A stretch of DNA of 64,000 bases from Streptomyces sp. NRRL S-340. GTDB lineage: Bacteria > Actinomycetota > Actinomycetes > Streptomycetales > Streptomycetaceae. The notes beneath the pieces are model-generated. The model was not told the origin of the DNA, did not search any database, and saw nothing but the letters and a program-made list of their open reading frames with translations. Made by a program: the position numbers and the translations under genes. Of this stretch, positions 43,978 through 51,692 are shown piece by piece. The stretch covers positions 34,408-98,407 of the forward strand of contig NZ_JOIY01000044.1 of NCBI RefSeq assembly GCF_000720185.1, in the 5' to 3' direction. Positions within the stretch are counted from its first letter, which is position 1. Each line of letters opens with the position of its first letter.

Positions 43978-45198
43978 ATGCGCGTATCACCGCTTCGGCG
44001 TCTGGCCACCGTGGCCACGGCACTGGGGCTCGCTTCACTCGGGCTGCTCGGCGCGGGCGGGACGCCCGCGCAGGCCGCGGTCAGCGACTGCCCGTCGGGC
44101 TACTTCTGTGCCTGGAAGACCGAGAACGCCTCGGGCACCATGTTCAAGACGAACACGGCCAAGGCGACGCTCGGCAGCTGGAACAACACGTTCCGGTCGG
44201 TCGAGAACCACACGTCCAAGTACGTATGCCTGCACGACGACGCGAACTACGGTCAGGTCGGTCCCGTCGACGTGTGGGCGCCCGACCCCGCGGGCAAGGA
44301 CTGGGGCCACTCGGCCGGCAGCACCAGCTCGGTGCGGTTCGTCTCCACCGCGCGGGAGTGCACCCTGCCGGCCTACCCGCAGTGGTTCTCCTCGCCCGCG
44401 CCCAAGGCGGCGGGCTTCGGCGACCTGAACGCCGACCGCCAGGCCGACGTCCTGGTCCGGGACAAGGCGGGCCGGCTGTGGTTCCTGCCCGGGGACCAGA
44501 CCGGCAAGCTGGTCGGCACCGGCGGCTGGAACGGCATGAACGCCCTGGTCCGGCACGGCGACTTCAGCGGTGACGGCCGCGAGGACGTCATCGCCCGTGA
44601 GGCCTCGACCGGAAAGCTGTGGCTGTACCCGGGCACCGGTACGGGCAGTCTCGGCTCGCGCAAGCTCATGGGCACCGGCGGGTGGAACGGCATGAGCCGG
44701 ATCGTCGCGTCCGGAGACATCTCCGGCGACGGCCGCTCCGACGTGCTGGCCGTGGAGAAGTCCACGGGCAAGCTGTGGCTGTACCCGGGCACCGGCGCCG
44801 GCGGCCTCGGCTCGCGCAAGCTCCTCGGCAACGGCGGCTGGAACGGCATGAACGCCCTGACCGGGGCAGGTGACATGAACGGTGACGGCCGTGCCGACCT
44901 GATCGCCCGCGAGGCGTCCACCGGGAAGCTGTGGCTGTACCCGGGCCGGACCGGTTCCCTCGGTTCGCGGGTGCTGGTCGGTTCCGGCGGCTGGAACGTC
45001 ATGGACACCGTGCTGGGTCTGGGCGACGTCACCGGCGACGGCCACGCCGACCTCGTCACCACGACGACCGCGGGCTATGCGGGCGAGGGCTGCCGGGGCA
45101 CCGGCTGCCAGCTCGTCTACACCGGCCGCGGCACCGGCGCGCTGAACGCGGGCCAGGTGACGGCCACCGACTGGTGGGGTCTGAACGGCGCCTTCTGA
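43978..45198 (+). CDS. Secreted protein: peptidase inhibitor I36-like domain plus FG-GAP repeats
   Basis: A 406-residue exported protein. The signal peptide (RRLATVATALGLASLGLLGA) ends near AQA at about residue 33. Residues 35-130 match the inhibitor I36/beta-gamma-crystallin-like module: CPSGYFCAWKTENASG, SVENHTSKYVCLHDDANY and REC, giving two disulphide pairs. Residues 140-400 are five FG-GAP/VCBS blades with calcium-binding loops, such as GDFSGDGREDVIAREASTGK and GDMNGDGRADLIAREASTGK, separated by LWLYPGTG. The blades are so alike that recent internal duplication is likely. ATG 43978 follows AGGGAGGG. A protease-inhibiting or surface-binding role is inferred. A strong terminator follows. 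Confidence 0.9.
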   Translation: MRVSPLRRLATVATALGLASLGLLGAGGTPAQAAVSDCPSGYFCAWKTENASGTMFKTNTAKATLGSWNNTFRSVENHTSKYVCLHDDANYGQVGPVDVWAPDPAGKDWGHSAGSTSSVRFVSTARECTLPAYPQWFSSPAPKAAGFGDLNADRQADVLVRDKAGRLWFLPGDQTGKLVGTGGWNGMNALVRHGDFSGDGREDVIAREASTGKLWLYPGTGTGSLGSRKLMGTGGWNGMSRIVASGDISGDGRSDVLAVEKSTGKLWLYPGTGAGGLGSRKLLGNGGWNGMNALTGAGDMNGDGRADLIAREASTGKLWLYPGRTGSLGSRVLVGSGGWNVMDTVLGLGDVTGDGHADLVTTTTAGYAGEGCRGTGCQLVYTGRGTGALNAGQVTATDWWGLNGAF

Positions 45199-45213
45199 TC
45201 CGGTCATCCGGTG

Positions 45214-45245
45214 AAAGGGCCTCCGCCGGCGGGCGGAGGCCCTTT
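45214..45245 (+). terminator. Strong terminator after FG-GAP protein gene
   Basis: AAAGGGCCTCCGCC (45214-45227) pairs perfectly with GGCGGAGGCCCTTT (45232-45245) around GGCG, 16 bp after the stop. It has both the A-tract and T-tract of a bidirectional intrinsic terminator. Confidence 0.9.
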
Positions 45246-45367
45246 GCGCGTTCACCCCACGACTCGGACGCCCCGGGCACCCGGCTGCGGCGGCGCGCCC
45301 CGGGGCGGCGGACGGGGACGGGTCCTGACACCCGGCCCGGGTCACGGGCTGTCCCCGCCCGCGGCCT

Positions 45368-45964
45368 TCAGCCGTCTGCGCGCGTGTAGGTGAGGAACAC
45401 CGCGCCGCTCTTGAGGACGGTGTGGTCGGCGAGCGTCCAGGTGCGCGGGTCGAAGGCGGCCTTGCGGGAGAACAGCGGGATCCCGTCCCCGATGGTCAGC
45501 GGACCGACCTTGAGGATGAGCGTGTCGATCTCGGCGTACAGGGAGCCCGCCAGCTCGGCGCCGCCCAGGAGCCAGATGTCCTTGCCGTCCTGCCGCTTGA
45601 GGTCGCGCACGGTCGCCACCGGGTCGTCGGCGACCAACTCGACGGCGGGGTCCGGGCTCTCGGTCAGGGTCCGGGAGAACACCAGGTGCCGCAGGTGGGG
45701 ATAGGCGTCGGTGAGACCGGCCGCGAGACCGATCTCGTAGCTGCGCCGCCCCTCCAGCACGGTGTCGAAGTGCGTGCCCTCCGCCGTGACGGACAGTGCC
45801 TGACGGGCCTGGACGGGCAGCGTCTCCGGGTACTCGGCCACGAGGTGCTGTATGTAGTCCGCCGGGACGGGCCAGAAGCCGTCGGGACCGGTGGGGTCCC
45901 CGCCGTCCGGGCCCGCGATGAAGCCGTCGAGAGTGGTGGCGATGTAGTGGACGAGTCTGCGCAT
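45368..45964 (-). CDS. Dihydrofolate reductase family protein (RibD C-terminal-like)
   Basis: A 198-residue protein: RRLVHYIATTLDGFIAGPDG at the start, a long insert with PVQARQALSVTAEGTHFDTV, then LEGRRSYEIGL, HLVFSRTL, and IWLLGGAELAGSLYAEIDTL. These are the fold signatures of the DHFR/RibD_C reductases common in actinobacteria (NADPH-dependent, substrate usually unknown). ATG 45964 follows GAAGGGA. It stands alone; a terminator separates it from the convergent FG-GAP gene. A role in folate synthesis is unlikely because the substrate pocket residues of true FolA are not evident. Confidence 0.9.
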   Translation of the reverse strand: MRRLVHYIATTLDGFIAGPDGGDPTGPDGFWPVPADYIQHLVAEYPETLPVQARQALSVTAEGTHFDTVLEGRRSYEIGLAAGLTDAYPHLRHLVFSRTLTESPDPAVELVADDPVATVRDLKRQDGKDIWLLGGAELAGSLYAEIDTLILKVGPLTIGDGIPLFSRKAAFDPRTWTLADHTVLKSGAVFLTYTRADG

Positions 45965-46294
45965 GACGGTTCCCTTCCGTTGGTCACGCTGTCGCGCCAC
46001 GGCCCGGCACCGCCGGCCGGTGTGCCGGGGCGCGAGGCCGCTGAGCGATCATGACACCCGTCCGGCCGAGGTGAGTACCGTGCCGTCAGATCCCGCCCGT
46101 CCGCCCCCTGCCAGGGCGTCCCCACCGGTCCTGACCGGGATCGCCGTGATCACTCCCGGAGCCGTCGTGCCGTGGCGCCGGCGCTCCGCGCGTCGGGGGG
46201 CCAGTTACTCCGAGCGGCGTGCCGAGCGGGTCACCGGCGTGGACGAGCGACACCGCCGGGTCTCACTCGGGCGCAAGGCCGCGGGGGCGCGGGA
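45965..46294. other. 330-bp intergenic region with an unsupported small frame
   Basis: This separates two minus-strand genes. A plus-strand frame starting at GTG 46071 could encode about 82 Arg-rich residues ending at 46319, but it overlaps the next gene and resembles nothing known. No promoter for the DHFR-like gene could be fixed with confidence. Confidence 0.35.
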
Positions 46295-47206
46295 TCAGGA
46301 GGCCGGCCGGGTCAGGTAGTCGCCGTGCTCCAGGTCTTCGAGGAGTGCCGGGTGGGTGGGCGACCAGCCGAGCAGTTCCCGCGTGTGCGCACTGGAGGCA
46401 GGCCCGTCGAAGCCGTAGGCCGTGGCCATGAACGGGCTCACGAAGTGGGTGGCGGCCTCGTCGGGGGTCAGGGAGACCGTGGGCAGGTCCAGGCCCCGGG
46501 CGATCGTCTCCGCGATGCTCTTCAGGGTGACCCCGCTCTCGGCCACTCCGTGCAGCACGCTGCCCGCGGGTGCCTTCTCCAGCGCCAGACGGAACAGGGC
46601 CGCCGCGTCGAGACGGTGCACGGCGGGCCACCGGTTGGTGCCGTCGCCGATGTAGGCCGAGACGCCGGTCTTGCGCGCGGTGGCGATGAGCATGGGGATG
46701 AAACCGTGGTCCTCGGGACCGTGGACGGTGGGGGCGAGACGGACCACGCTCGCGCGCACCCCCCGCGCGGCGAAGCTCAGACCGGCCCGCTCACCCGCGA
46801 TCCGGAAGGCGGCGATCCCGGTCGTGTCCGGCTCGTCCAGCTCCGTCGCCACCCGGCCGGCGGGCATGACCAGTGTGCCGGAGGTCACGACGAGGGGCTT
46901 GCCCGAGTCTTCCAACGGCCGGCCCAGCGTCTCGATGGCGGTCCGGTCGCGCCGCATCATGTCGCCGAGGTCGGAGAAGTCGCCGCCGTAGGCCATGTGC
47001 AGGACGCCGTCGGCGGCCTCCGCGCCTCGGCGCAGACTGCCGAGGTCGTCCAGGGACCCGCGGTGCGGGGTGGCCCCCAGTGACTCGAGCCGGGCGGCGG
47101 CGGTGTCCGAGCGCGCCAGGGCGGTGACCGTGTGGCCGGCCGCGATGAGTTCGGTGACGACGGCGGGGCCGGTCTGACCGGAACCCCCAGTGACGAACAC
47201 GTGCAT
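46295..47206 (-). CDS. NAD-dependent epimerase/NmrA-like SDR
   Basis: A 303-residue extended SDR-type protein. The cofactor motif is VFVTGGSGQTGPAVVTELIA at the very N-terminus, then VTALARSD, and VLHMAYGGDF. The middle has KPLVVTSGTLVMPAGRVATE and ERAGLSFAARGVRASVVRLA followed by PTVHGPEDHGF. The YxxxK Tyr of true epimerases is not evident at the usual place, so it may work as a reductase or a sensor. The start codon lies 21 bp from the first of four regularly spaced operators shared with a divergent TetR gene, which almost certainly controls it. Confidence 0.9.
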   Translation of the reverse strand: MHVFVTGGSGQTGPAVVTELIAAGHTVTALARSDTAAARLESLGATPHRGSLDDLGSLRRGAEAADGVLHMAYGGDFSDLGDMMRRDRTAIETLGRPLEDSGKPLVVTSGTLVMPAGRVATELDEPDTTGIAAFRIAGERAGLSFAARGVRASVVRLAPTVHGPEDHGFIPMLIATARKTGVSAYIGDGTNRWPAVHRLDAAALFRLALEKAPAGSVLHGVAESGVTLKSIAETIARGLDLPTVSLTPDEAATHFVSPFMATAYGFDGPASSAHTRELLGWSPTHPALLEDLEHGDYLTRPAS

Positions 47207-47226
47207 GGAAACGGTCTCCTCTTAAC

Positions 47227-47308
47227 GCCAGTGACTGGCACTACGTAGCGCCAGTCGCTGACCTTAAGTAGTGTCAGTCACTGGCGTCAAGTAGCGCCAG
47301 TGACTGAC
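47227..47308. promoter_or_regulatory. Four 13-bp TetR-type operators at exact 23-bp period
   Basis: Near-palindromic sites GCCAGTGACTGGC (47227), GCCAGTCGCTGAC (47250), GTCAGTCACTGGC (47273) and GCCAGTGACTGAC (47296) start exactly 23 bp apart and fill the space between the divergent epimerase-like and TetR genes. Flanking bases (AGTAGC) are repeated too, so this is a 23-bp tandem repeat whose unit is an operator. The TATCGT box at 47316-47321 lies 7 nt before the TetR GTG start. Confidence 0.88.
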
Positions 47309-47328
47309 ACGCGGGTATCGTTGGGGGC

Positions 47329-47919
47329 GTGCCACGGAGCGGAGCAGAAGCGCGACGCCGCCTTCAGCAGGCAGCCCTGGAGCTGTACCGGGAACGCGGT
47401 TTCGACCAGACGACCACAGCGGAGATCGCCGCCCGGGCCGGCGTCAACGAACGCACTTTCTTCCGCCACTTCCCGGACAAACGCGAGGTCCTCTTCGACG
47501 GCGAAGCCGACCTGCGCGCCGCGCTGACGCGAGCGGTGGCCGAAGCACCCGAGGATCTTCAGCCGCTCGGTGCCCTGCTCCACGCCTTCCGCAAGGCCGG
47601 GCGGATCCTCGAGGAGAACCGCCCGTTCTCCGAACCGCGACTGGCGATCATCGCGGTGACACCGGCGCTGCGCGAACGCGACCTGGCCAAGGCCGCGTCG
47701 CTCACCGAAGCCGTGGCGGAGGCGCTGCGGGGGCGCGGCGTCCCCGGCCGGCTGGCCGGCCTGGCCGCTCAGACCGGCTGGGCCGCCTTTCACCACGCGG
47801 CCCAGGCCTGGATCGACGACCCTTCCCGGAGCCTGGACGCACACCTCCGCCAGGCCTTCGACGATCTGCGCGCCCTCTGCGCGACCGCCTCACCGACACG
47901 GACGCAGCCCGGGAGCTGA
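47329..47919 (+). CDS. TetR family regulator
   Basis: A 196-residue protein with the TetR helix-turn-helix at residues 8-55: RRRLQQAALELYRERGFDQT, ARAGVNERTFFRHFPDKREV. The C-terminal domain (TEAVAEALRGRGVPGRLAGL, AQTGWAAFHHAAQAWI) is of the TetR_C class often paired with epimerase-type neighbours. GTG 47329 lies directly after a -10-like TATCGT box, so translation is probably leaderless. Four operators in tandem cover its promoter and the divergent one. Cooperative repression by several dimers is expected. Confidence 0.93.
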   Translation: MPRSGAEARRRLQQAALELYRERGFDQTTTAEIAARAGVNERTFFRHFPDKREVLFDGEADLRAALTRAVAEAPEDLQPLGALLHAFRKAGRILEENRPFSEPRLAIIAVTPALRERDLAKAASLTEAVAEALRGRGVPGRLAGLAAQTGWAAFHHAAQAWIDDPSRSLDAHLRQAFDDLRALCATASPTRTQPGS

Positions 47920-48045
47920 CCTCCCCCACCGGTGATCACCGGCCGTCTCGCGCGCCGGGCGGCACGCATCCTGGACGGGCGGAAGCCGGGCGCTCCTTGC
48001 GCGCAGACCTCGGTCCGTCACCGGAAGGGCGCCGGACGGTGCACC

Positions 48046-48115
48046 GCGCACGCCGCGCGCTGTTCGCCGGAGCCGGGTGCCGCACGGCGCACGCCGCGCG
48101 CTGTTCGCCGGAGCC
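48046..48115. repeat. 29-bp direct repeat
   Basis: The 29-bp sequence starting GCGCACGCCGCGCGCTGTTC occurs at 48046-48074 and again at 48087-48115, 12 bp apart, directly before the end of the metallo-hydrolase gene. The rest of 47920-48045 holds nothing recognised. Confidence 0.75.
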
Positions 48116-48757
48116 TCAGCCGATCTCGGCGCAGGCTCCCGCGGTCAGGCGGTGGTAGGCGGCCCCGGTGCCGGGGCCGTTGTCGCCCAGGAAGCCGGCG
48201 ATCATCGCGGTGCCGGCATCGTTGAGCGCGCCGTCGTGGACGGCGTAGGTCTGCCGCGGGGCCACCGCGCGCACGTAGTCGATGAGTTGCCCGGTGGTGG
48301 ACCAGGGGCCGTGCACGGGCAGCAGGAGGGTGTCCACGGGGGTGCCCGGGACCGTGAGCGCGTCCCCCGGGTGGAACAGGGCGTCGTCGACGAGGAAGCC
48401 GATGTTTCCGATGCGCGGGATGTCGGGGTGGAGGGGTGCGTGCCAGGTCCCGTGGACCTTCACGTCGAAGCCGGCCGCGGTGAACGCATCCCCCTCGCCG
48501 ACGGCGGTGACCTGGGCGCCGAGACCGTCCAGCAGCCTGGCGACGGAGGTGTTGGTCCAGATCTTCAGGGCCGGGTTGTTCCGGGCGGCCCTGCGGAGGA
48601 GTTCTTCGGAGAAGTGGTCGAAGTGTTCATGTGTGACGAGGACCGCGTCGGCGCCGTCCACTGCGTGCGTTTCGGTCAGGCCGCCGGGGTCGACGACCAG
48701 GCGGCGGCCGTCCTTCTCGATGCGCACACAGGCATGGCCGAACTTTGTGAGGTGCAT
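48116..48757 (-). CDS. MBL-fold metallo-hydrolase (UlaG-like)
   Basis: A 213-residue metallo-beta-lactamase-fold protein. It starts LTKFGHACVRIEKDGRRLVV followed by DPGG, has the zinc motif THEHFDHF (HxHxDH), further His ligands in HGTWHAPLHPD and Asp in FLVDDALFHPGD, and ends with YAVHDGALND. This is the small UlaG/Lactamase_B_2-like group, whose known members include phosphodiesterases and L-ascorbate-6-phosphate lactonase; the substrate here is open. ATG 48757 has only GGGAC upstream. It is divergent from a MarR gene, with operator-like inverted repeats between. Confidence 0.9.
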   Translation of the reverse strand: MHLTKFGHACVRIEKDGRRLVVDPGGLTETHAVDGADAVLVTHEHFDHFSEELLRRAARNNPALKIWTNTSVARLLDGLGAQVTAVGEGDAFTAAGFDVKVHGTWHAPLHPDIPRIGNIGFLVDDALFHPGDALTVPGTPVDTLLLPVHGPWSTTGQLIDYVRAVAPRQTYAVHDGALNDAGTAMIAGFLGDNGPGTGAAYHRLTAGACAEIG

Positions 48758-48802
48758 GGTGATGTCCCGGTTTCCTTCCAGCGGAAATGTGTACAACCAA
48801 TC

Positions 48803-48821
48803 TGTACAACTAAGTTATACA
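48803..48821. promoter_or_regulatory. MarR-type operator
   Basis: TGTACAAC and GTTATACA (one mismatch from a perfect inverted repeat) flank TAA between the divergent metallo-hydrolase and MarR genes; a further TGTACAAC-like half site lies at 48790. The TAGGGT box at 48842-48847 lies 6 nt before the MarR ATG. This is the only strongly AT-rich stretch in the area. Confidence 0.65.
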
Positions 48822-48853
48822 CCTAGGTTACATACTTCTGTTAGGGTGAGGGC

Positions 48854-49279
48854 ATGGACGACGACGCGCTGCCCGAAGACCTGCGGCAGGTGATCGGTGA
48901 GCTGGTGCGCGCCGTGCGGGCCGCGGACACGATGCCCCCCGGCGAAGCCGCCATCCTCGGCCATCTCGACCGCGGGGGCCCGCAGACCACGGCCGACCTC
49001 GCCCACCTGCGCGGCGTGAGCCACCAGGCAGCCGCGAAATCCGTGAAGGAACTCGCCGGCAACGGACTCGTCCGCGCAGAGCCCCACCCCACCGACGGCC
49101 GCAAGCTCCTGCTGCACATCACCGACGCAGGCCGGGCTCGCCTGGAGCGGGAACGCTCGCAGCGCGCCGACTGGCTCAACACCGCCGTCCGCGACGCGCT
49201 CAGCTCCGACGAGCAGCGGCAACTCCGGCAGTGCATCCCCCTGCTGGCCCGCCTGGTCACCCGCATCACCGGACAGTGA
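48854..49279 (+). CDS. MarR family transcriptional regulator
   Basis: A 141-residue winged-helix protein: MPPGEAAILGHLDRGGPQTT, ADLAHLRGVSHQAAAKSVKE (recognition helix), LAGNGLVRAEPHPTDGRKLL (wing with the conserved DGR). C-terminal dimerisation helices follow. ATG 48854 lies 6 nt after a TAGGGT hexamer, so the mRNA is likely leaderless. It is divergent from the MBL-fold hydrolase, and the palindromes between the two are the expected binding sites. The inducer is unknown. Confidence 0.93.
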   Translation: MDDDALPEDLRQVIGELVRAVRAADTMPPGEAAILGHLDRGGPQTTADLAHLRGVSHQAAAKSVKELAGNGLVRAEPHPTDGRKLLLHITDAGRARLERERSQRADWLNTAVRDALSSDEQRQLRQCIPLLARLVTRITGQ

Positions 49280-49340
49280 CCCGCGTCCGGACGCCCGTAC
49301 ACCGGCCCGACGCATCACCCGTCACCGGCAACGACACGTT

Positions 49341-49375
49341 GACGCCTGACGCCTGACGCCTGACGCCTGATGCCT
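49341..49375. repeat. Heptanucleotide tandem repeat, 5 units
   Basis: GACGCCT is repeated four times and followed by GATGCCT, in the gap between the MarR and phosphotransferase genes. Together with the CCTCCCG array at 50406-50458 it brackets the phosphotransferase gene. Confidence 0.85.
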
Positions 49376-49552
49376 GAGGGCCTGCCCGCCGTTCGTGCGA
49401 CTCGTGGCGGAAGGGGCGGGCTCGGTCCGGGCGGCGGCCTGGGCGAGGCCGGTGCCGTGCACGGAGCCGCCGGGCAGCGGGACGCGGCCGGTCACACAGT
49501 CCCACGCGAAATTCCCGGCGGCGTCGGCGGTCCTCCCGGGATACTGGTCGCC

Positions 49553-50290
49553 ATGGATGAGGTCAAGGTCGTCGTCGCCCATTCCGAGCGCGCGACCCTG
49601 CGCGTCGGCGACGTGTTCCTGAAGGTGGACGCCGATCAGGCGCGCATCGACGTGGAGGCCGAGGCGATGGCCCTGGCGCCGGTCCCGACGCCGAAGGTCC
49701 TGTGGCGCAAGCCGTCCGTGCTGGCCATCGCGGCGGTCCCGGGGAAGGCGCTCGGCCGCCTCGGCGAGCCGTCCGCCGCGCCGCCGGCGGCATGGGCGGC
49801 GGCGGGTGCCGCCATCCGGAAACTGCACGAGGCGCCGTTGCCGCCCTGGGCCGGCCGGGGCCTCGACGAGCTGGCGGCGGATCTCGACGCCGAGTGCGAG
49901 TGGCTCATGGCGAACGGCGTCCTGCCCGCCGACCTGGTCACCCGCAACCGCCGGATCGCCAGGGCCGCGCTCCGGCCGTGGACTCCCGTCTTCGCACACG
50001 GCGATCTGCAGATCTCTCACGTGTTCGTCGACGGCGACGAGGTCACCGGCATCATCGACTGGTCCGAAGCGGCCCCGGGTGACGCGCTGTTCGACCTCGC
50101 CACGTTGACGCTCGGACACGAGGAGCACCTCGGTGACGTCGTCGCCGGCTATGGCGCCGATGTCGACCTCGACGTGATCCGCGCCTGGTGGTCGCTGCGG
50201 AGCCTGCTGGCGGTTCGCTGGCTGGTCGAGCACGGCTTCGACCCGTCCGCGCCGGGCTGCGAGGTCGACGTGCTGAGATCGGCGTACTGA
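49553..50290 (+). CDS. Aminoglycoside phosphotransferase (APH) family kinase
   Basis: A 245-residue protein-kinase-like phosphotransferase. The N-lobe has LRVGDVFLKVD with the ATP-binding Lys. The catalytic loop is FAHGDLQISHVFVDGDEVTG with the base Asp; the Asn expected five residues later (HGDLxxxN) is His here. The metal-binding IIDWSEAAPGDALFDLA is intact, giving a Brenner-like motif. It could phosphorylate an antibiotic, a sugar or another small alcohol. A resistance phenotype cannot be claimed from this. ATG 49553 is used; the upstream frame is repeat-rich and unsupported. Confidence 0.88.
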   Translation: MDEVKVVVAHSERATLRVGDVFLKVDADQARIDVEAEAMALAPVPTPKVLWRKPSVLAIAAVPGKALGRLGEPSAAPPAAWAAAGAAIRKLHEAPLPPWAGRGLDELAADLDAECEWLMANGVLPADLVTRNRRIARAALRPWTPVFAHGDLQISHVFVDGDEVTGIIDWSEAAPGDALFDLATLTLGHEEHLGDVVAGYGADVDLDVIRAWWSLRSLLAVRWLVEHGFDPSAPGCEVDVLRSAY

Positions 50291-50608
50291 GACCGGCGGG
50301 CTGGGACCGGCGGGCTGGGACCGCCGTACTGACACCCGCCTGTGAGGGTGTGCGGGCCGCACGGCTACGAGTGCGTTGCGACGCAACGAGCAGGCCGCTT
50401 CCCGCTCCCGCCTCCCGCCTCCCGCCTCCCGCCTCCCGCCTCCCGCCTCCCGCCTCCTCAAGAACATCACCGCCCGGCGTTGACGTCGCCGTGAGGCGGG
50501 CGACGCATGTGTGCCGTGTGTGAGTACACGTGTGCGCATGCGTGTGCGCCGGTCCCCGGTCGGCGGGCGGACACCGGTCGACGCCGGCTCAGCTCAGCTC
50601 GCCCAGGT
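50291..50608. repeat. Repeat-rich intergenic region, including a CCTCCCG heptamer array
   Basis: About seven and a half copies of CCTCCCG occupy 50406-50458. Before it, 50285-50335 has imperfect repeats of GGGACCGGCGGGCT. After it, 50515-50560 is rich in GTGTGCG/GTGTGAG dinucleotide-like repeats. No gene is visible in this 318-bp gap. Confidence 0.75.
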
Positions 50609-51562
50609 TCATCCGGCGGACCGCGCGGGGGCGTCGGCCCGGGGCGGGAGCGGGACGGTGGGCGGGAAACCGGCCGGGTTGACACGGGCCTGGTCGGCGA
50701 GCAGTTCGGTGAAGGCGACGGTGAGGGGGTCGGGGCGGGTGCGGGTGTAGGCGGTGAGGGTGCGGCGGATCGGGGGATCGGGACGGAGCAGTGCGCCGTC
50801 GAAGTGGGGCGGGACGGCGTTGGCGGGCACCAGGGCCGGACCGAGTCCGGCGGCGGCGAGCAGGGGCGCGGCGGGAGTCTGCTCCGTGCGGATCGCCGCG
50901 CGGGGGTGGAAGCCCGCCTGGGCGCAGGCACGGTCGAGCAGATCGGCGAGGCCGTTGTCGGGGGCGTAGTGAACCCAGGCGCGGTCGGCGAGGTCGATGA
51001 GGGCGACCGTGCCGGTGGGGCGTTCGGCCAGCGGGTCGTCGGCGGGCAGGACGATGGCGAACTCCTCGACGCCGAGTTCGCGGATCGGGCCGTCCCAGGC
51101 GGTGGGCGCGGGACCGACGGCGAGATCGGCGCGGCCGGAGTCCATGGCGGCCTGGAGCCGGTCGGTGTGCGGGTACTCGCGCAGCCGGATCCGTACACCG
51201 GGGTGACGGCGGCGCCAGGCGCGCAGGACGGGCGGCAGGATGCCGAGACTGACCGAATAGATGGCGGCGACCTCCAGTTCGCCCTCCTCCAGGCCCGACG
51301 TCCGCCGCGCCACCGTGTGCAGGCGCTCTGCCTCGGCCAGCGCGGCGCGGGCGTGCGGCAGGACCGCCCGGCCCATCGGGGTCAGCCGCACCGACCGCGG
51401 CAGGCGTTCGAGCAGCGGGCCGCCGACCGTTCTCTCCAGGGCCCGCACCTGGTGGGAGAGCGCGGGCTGGGTGACGTGCAACTGCTCGGCCGCCCGTGTG
51501 AAGGAGCCGGTGTCGACCACGGTGACCAGGTATTCGAGCTGCCGGAGCGTCGGGGCTGCCAT
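50609..51562 (-). CDS. LysR family regulator
   Basis: A 317-residue LTTR: TLRQLEYLVTVVDTGSFTRA, AEQLHVTQPALSHQVRALER in the first 60 residues, then an effector domain with VAAIYSVSLGILPPVLRAWR, DLAVGPAPTAWDGPI and GLADLLDRACAQAGFHPRAA. The C-terminal 30 residues are Pro/Arg-rich. It is divergent to an SDR-like gene with 130 bp between starts; LysR/SDR pairs of this kind are common in Streptomyces and the regulator usually controls the SDR. ATG 51562. Confidence 0.92.
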   Translation of the reverse strand: MAAPTLRQLEYLVTVVDTGSFTRAAEQLHVTQPALSHQVRALERTVGGPLLERLPRSVRLTPMGRAVLPHARAALAEAERLHTVARRTSGLEEGELEVAAIYSVSLGILPPVLRAWRRRHPGVRIRLREYPHTDRLQAAMDSGRADLAVGPAPTAWDGPIRELGVEEFAIVLPADDPLAERPTGTVALIDLADRAWVHYAPDNGLADLLDRACAQAGFHPRAAIRTEQTPAAPLLAAAGLGPALVPANAVPPHFDGALLRPDPPIRRTLTAYTRTRPDPLTVAFTELLADQARVNPAGFPPTVPLPPRADAPARSAG

Positions 51563-51692
51563 GAACAGAATTTATCACTGAGGTAGAAAGCAAGCCTTGG
51601 ACGCATGGCAGGAGGCTGCGGGAGGCTCCTGGTGCGGCCCCGAGGAAGAGCAGAGCGGGCGGCCGTACCCCGATGACTCGAAGGAGAACCTC

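Noticed and set aside
46071..46319. Small Arg-rich gene
   Set aside because: It overlaps the end of the epimerase-like gene, has no recognisable domain and an unremarkable start.
49553..50290. Calling the kinase an aminoglycoside resistance gene
   Set aside because: Only the fold is supported; the loop Asn is His and no substrate evidence exists.
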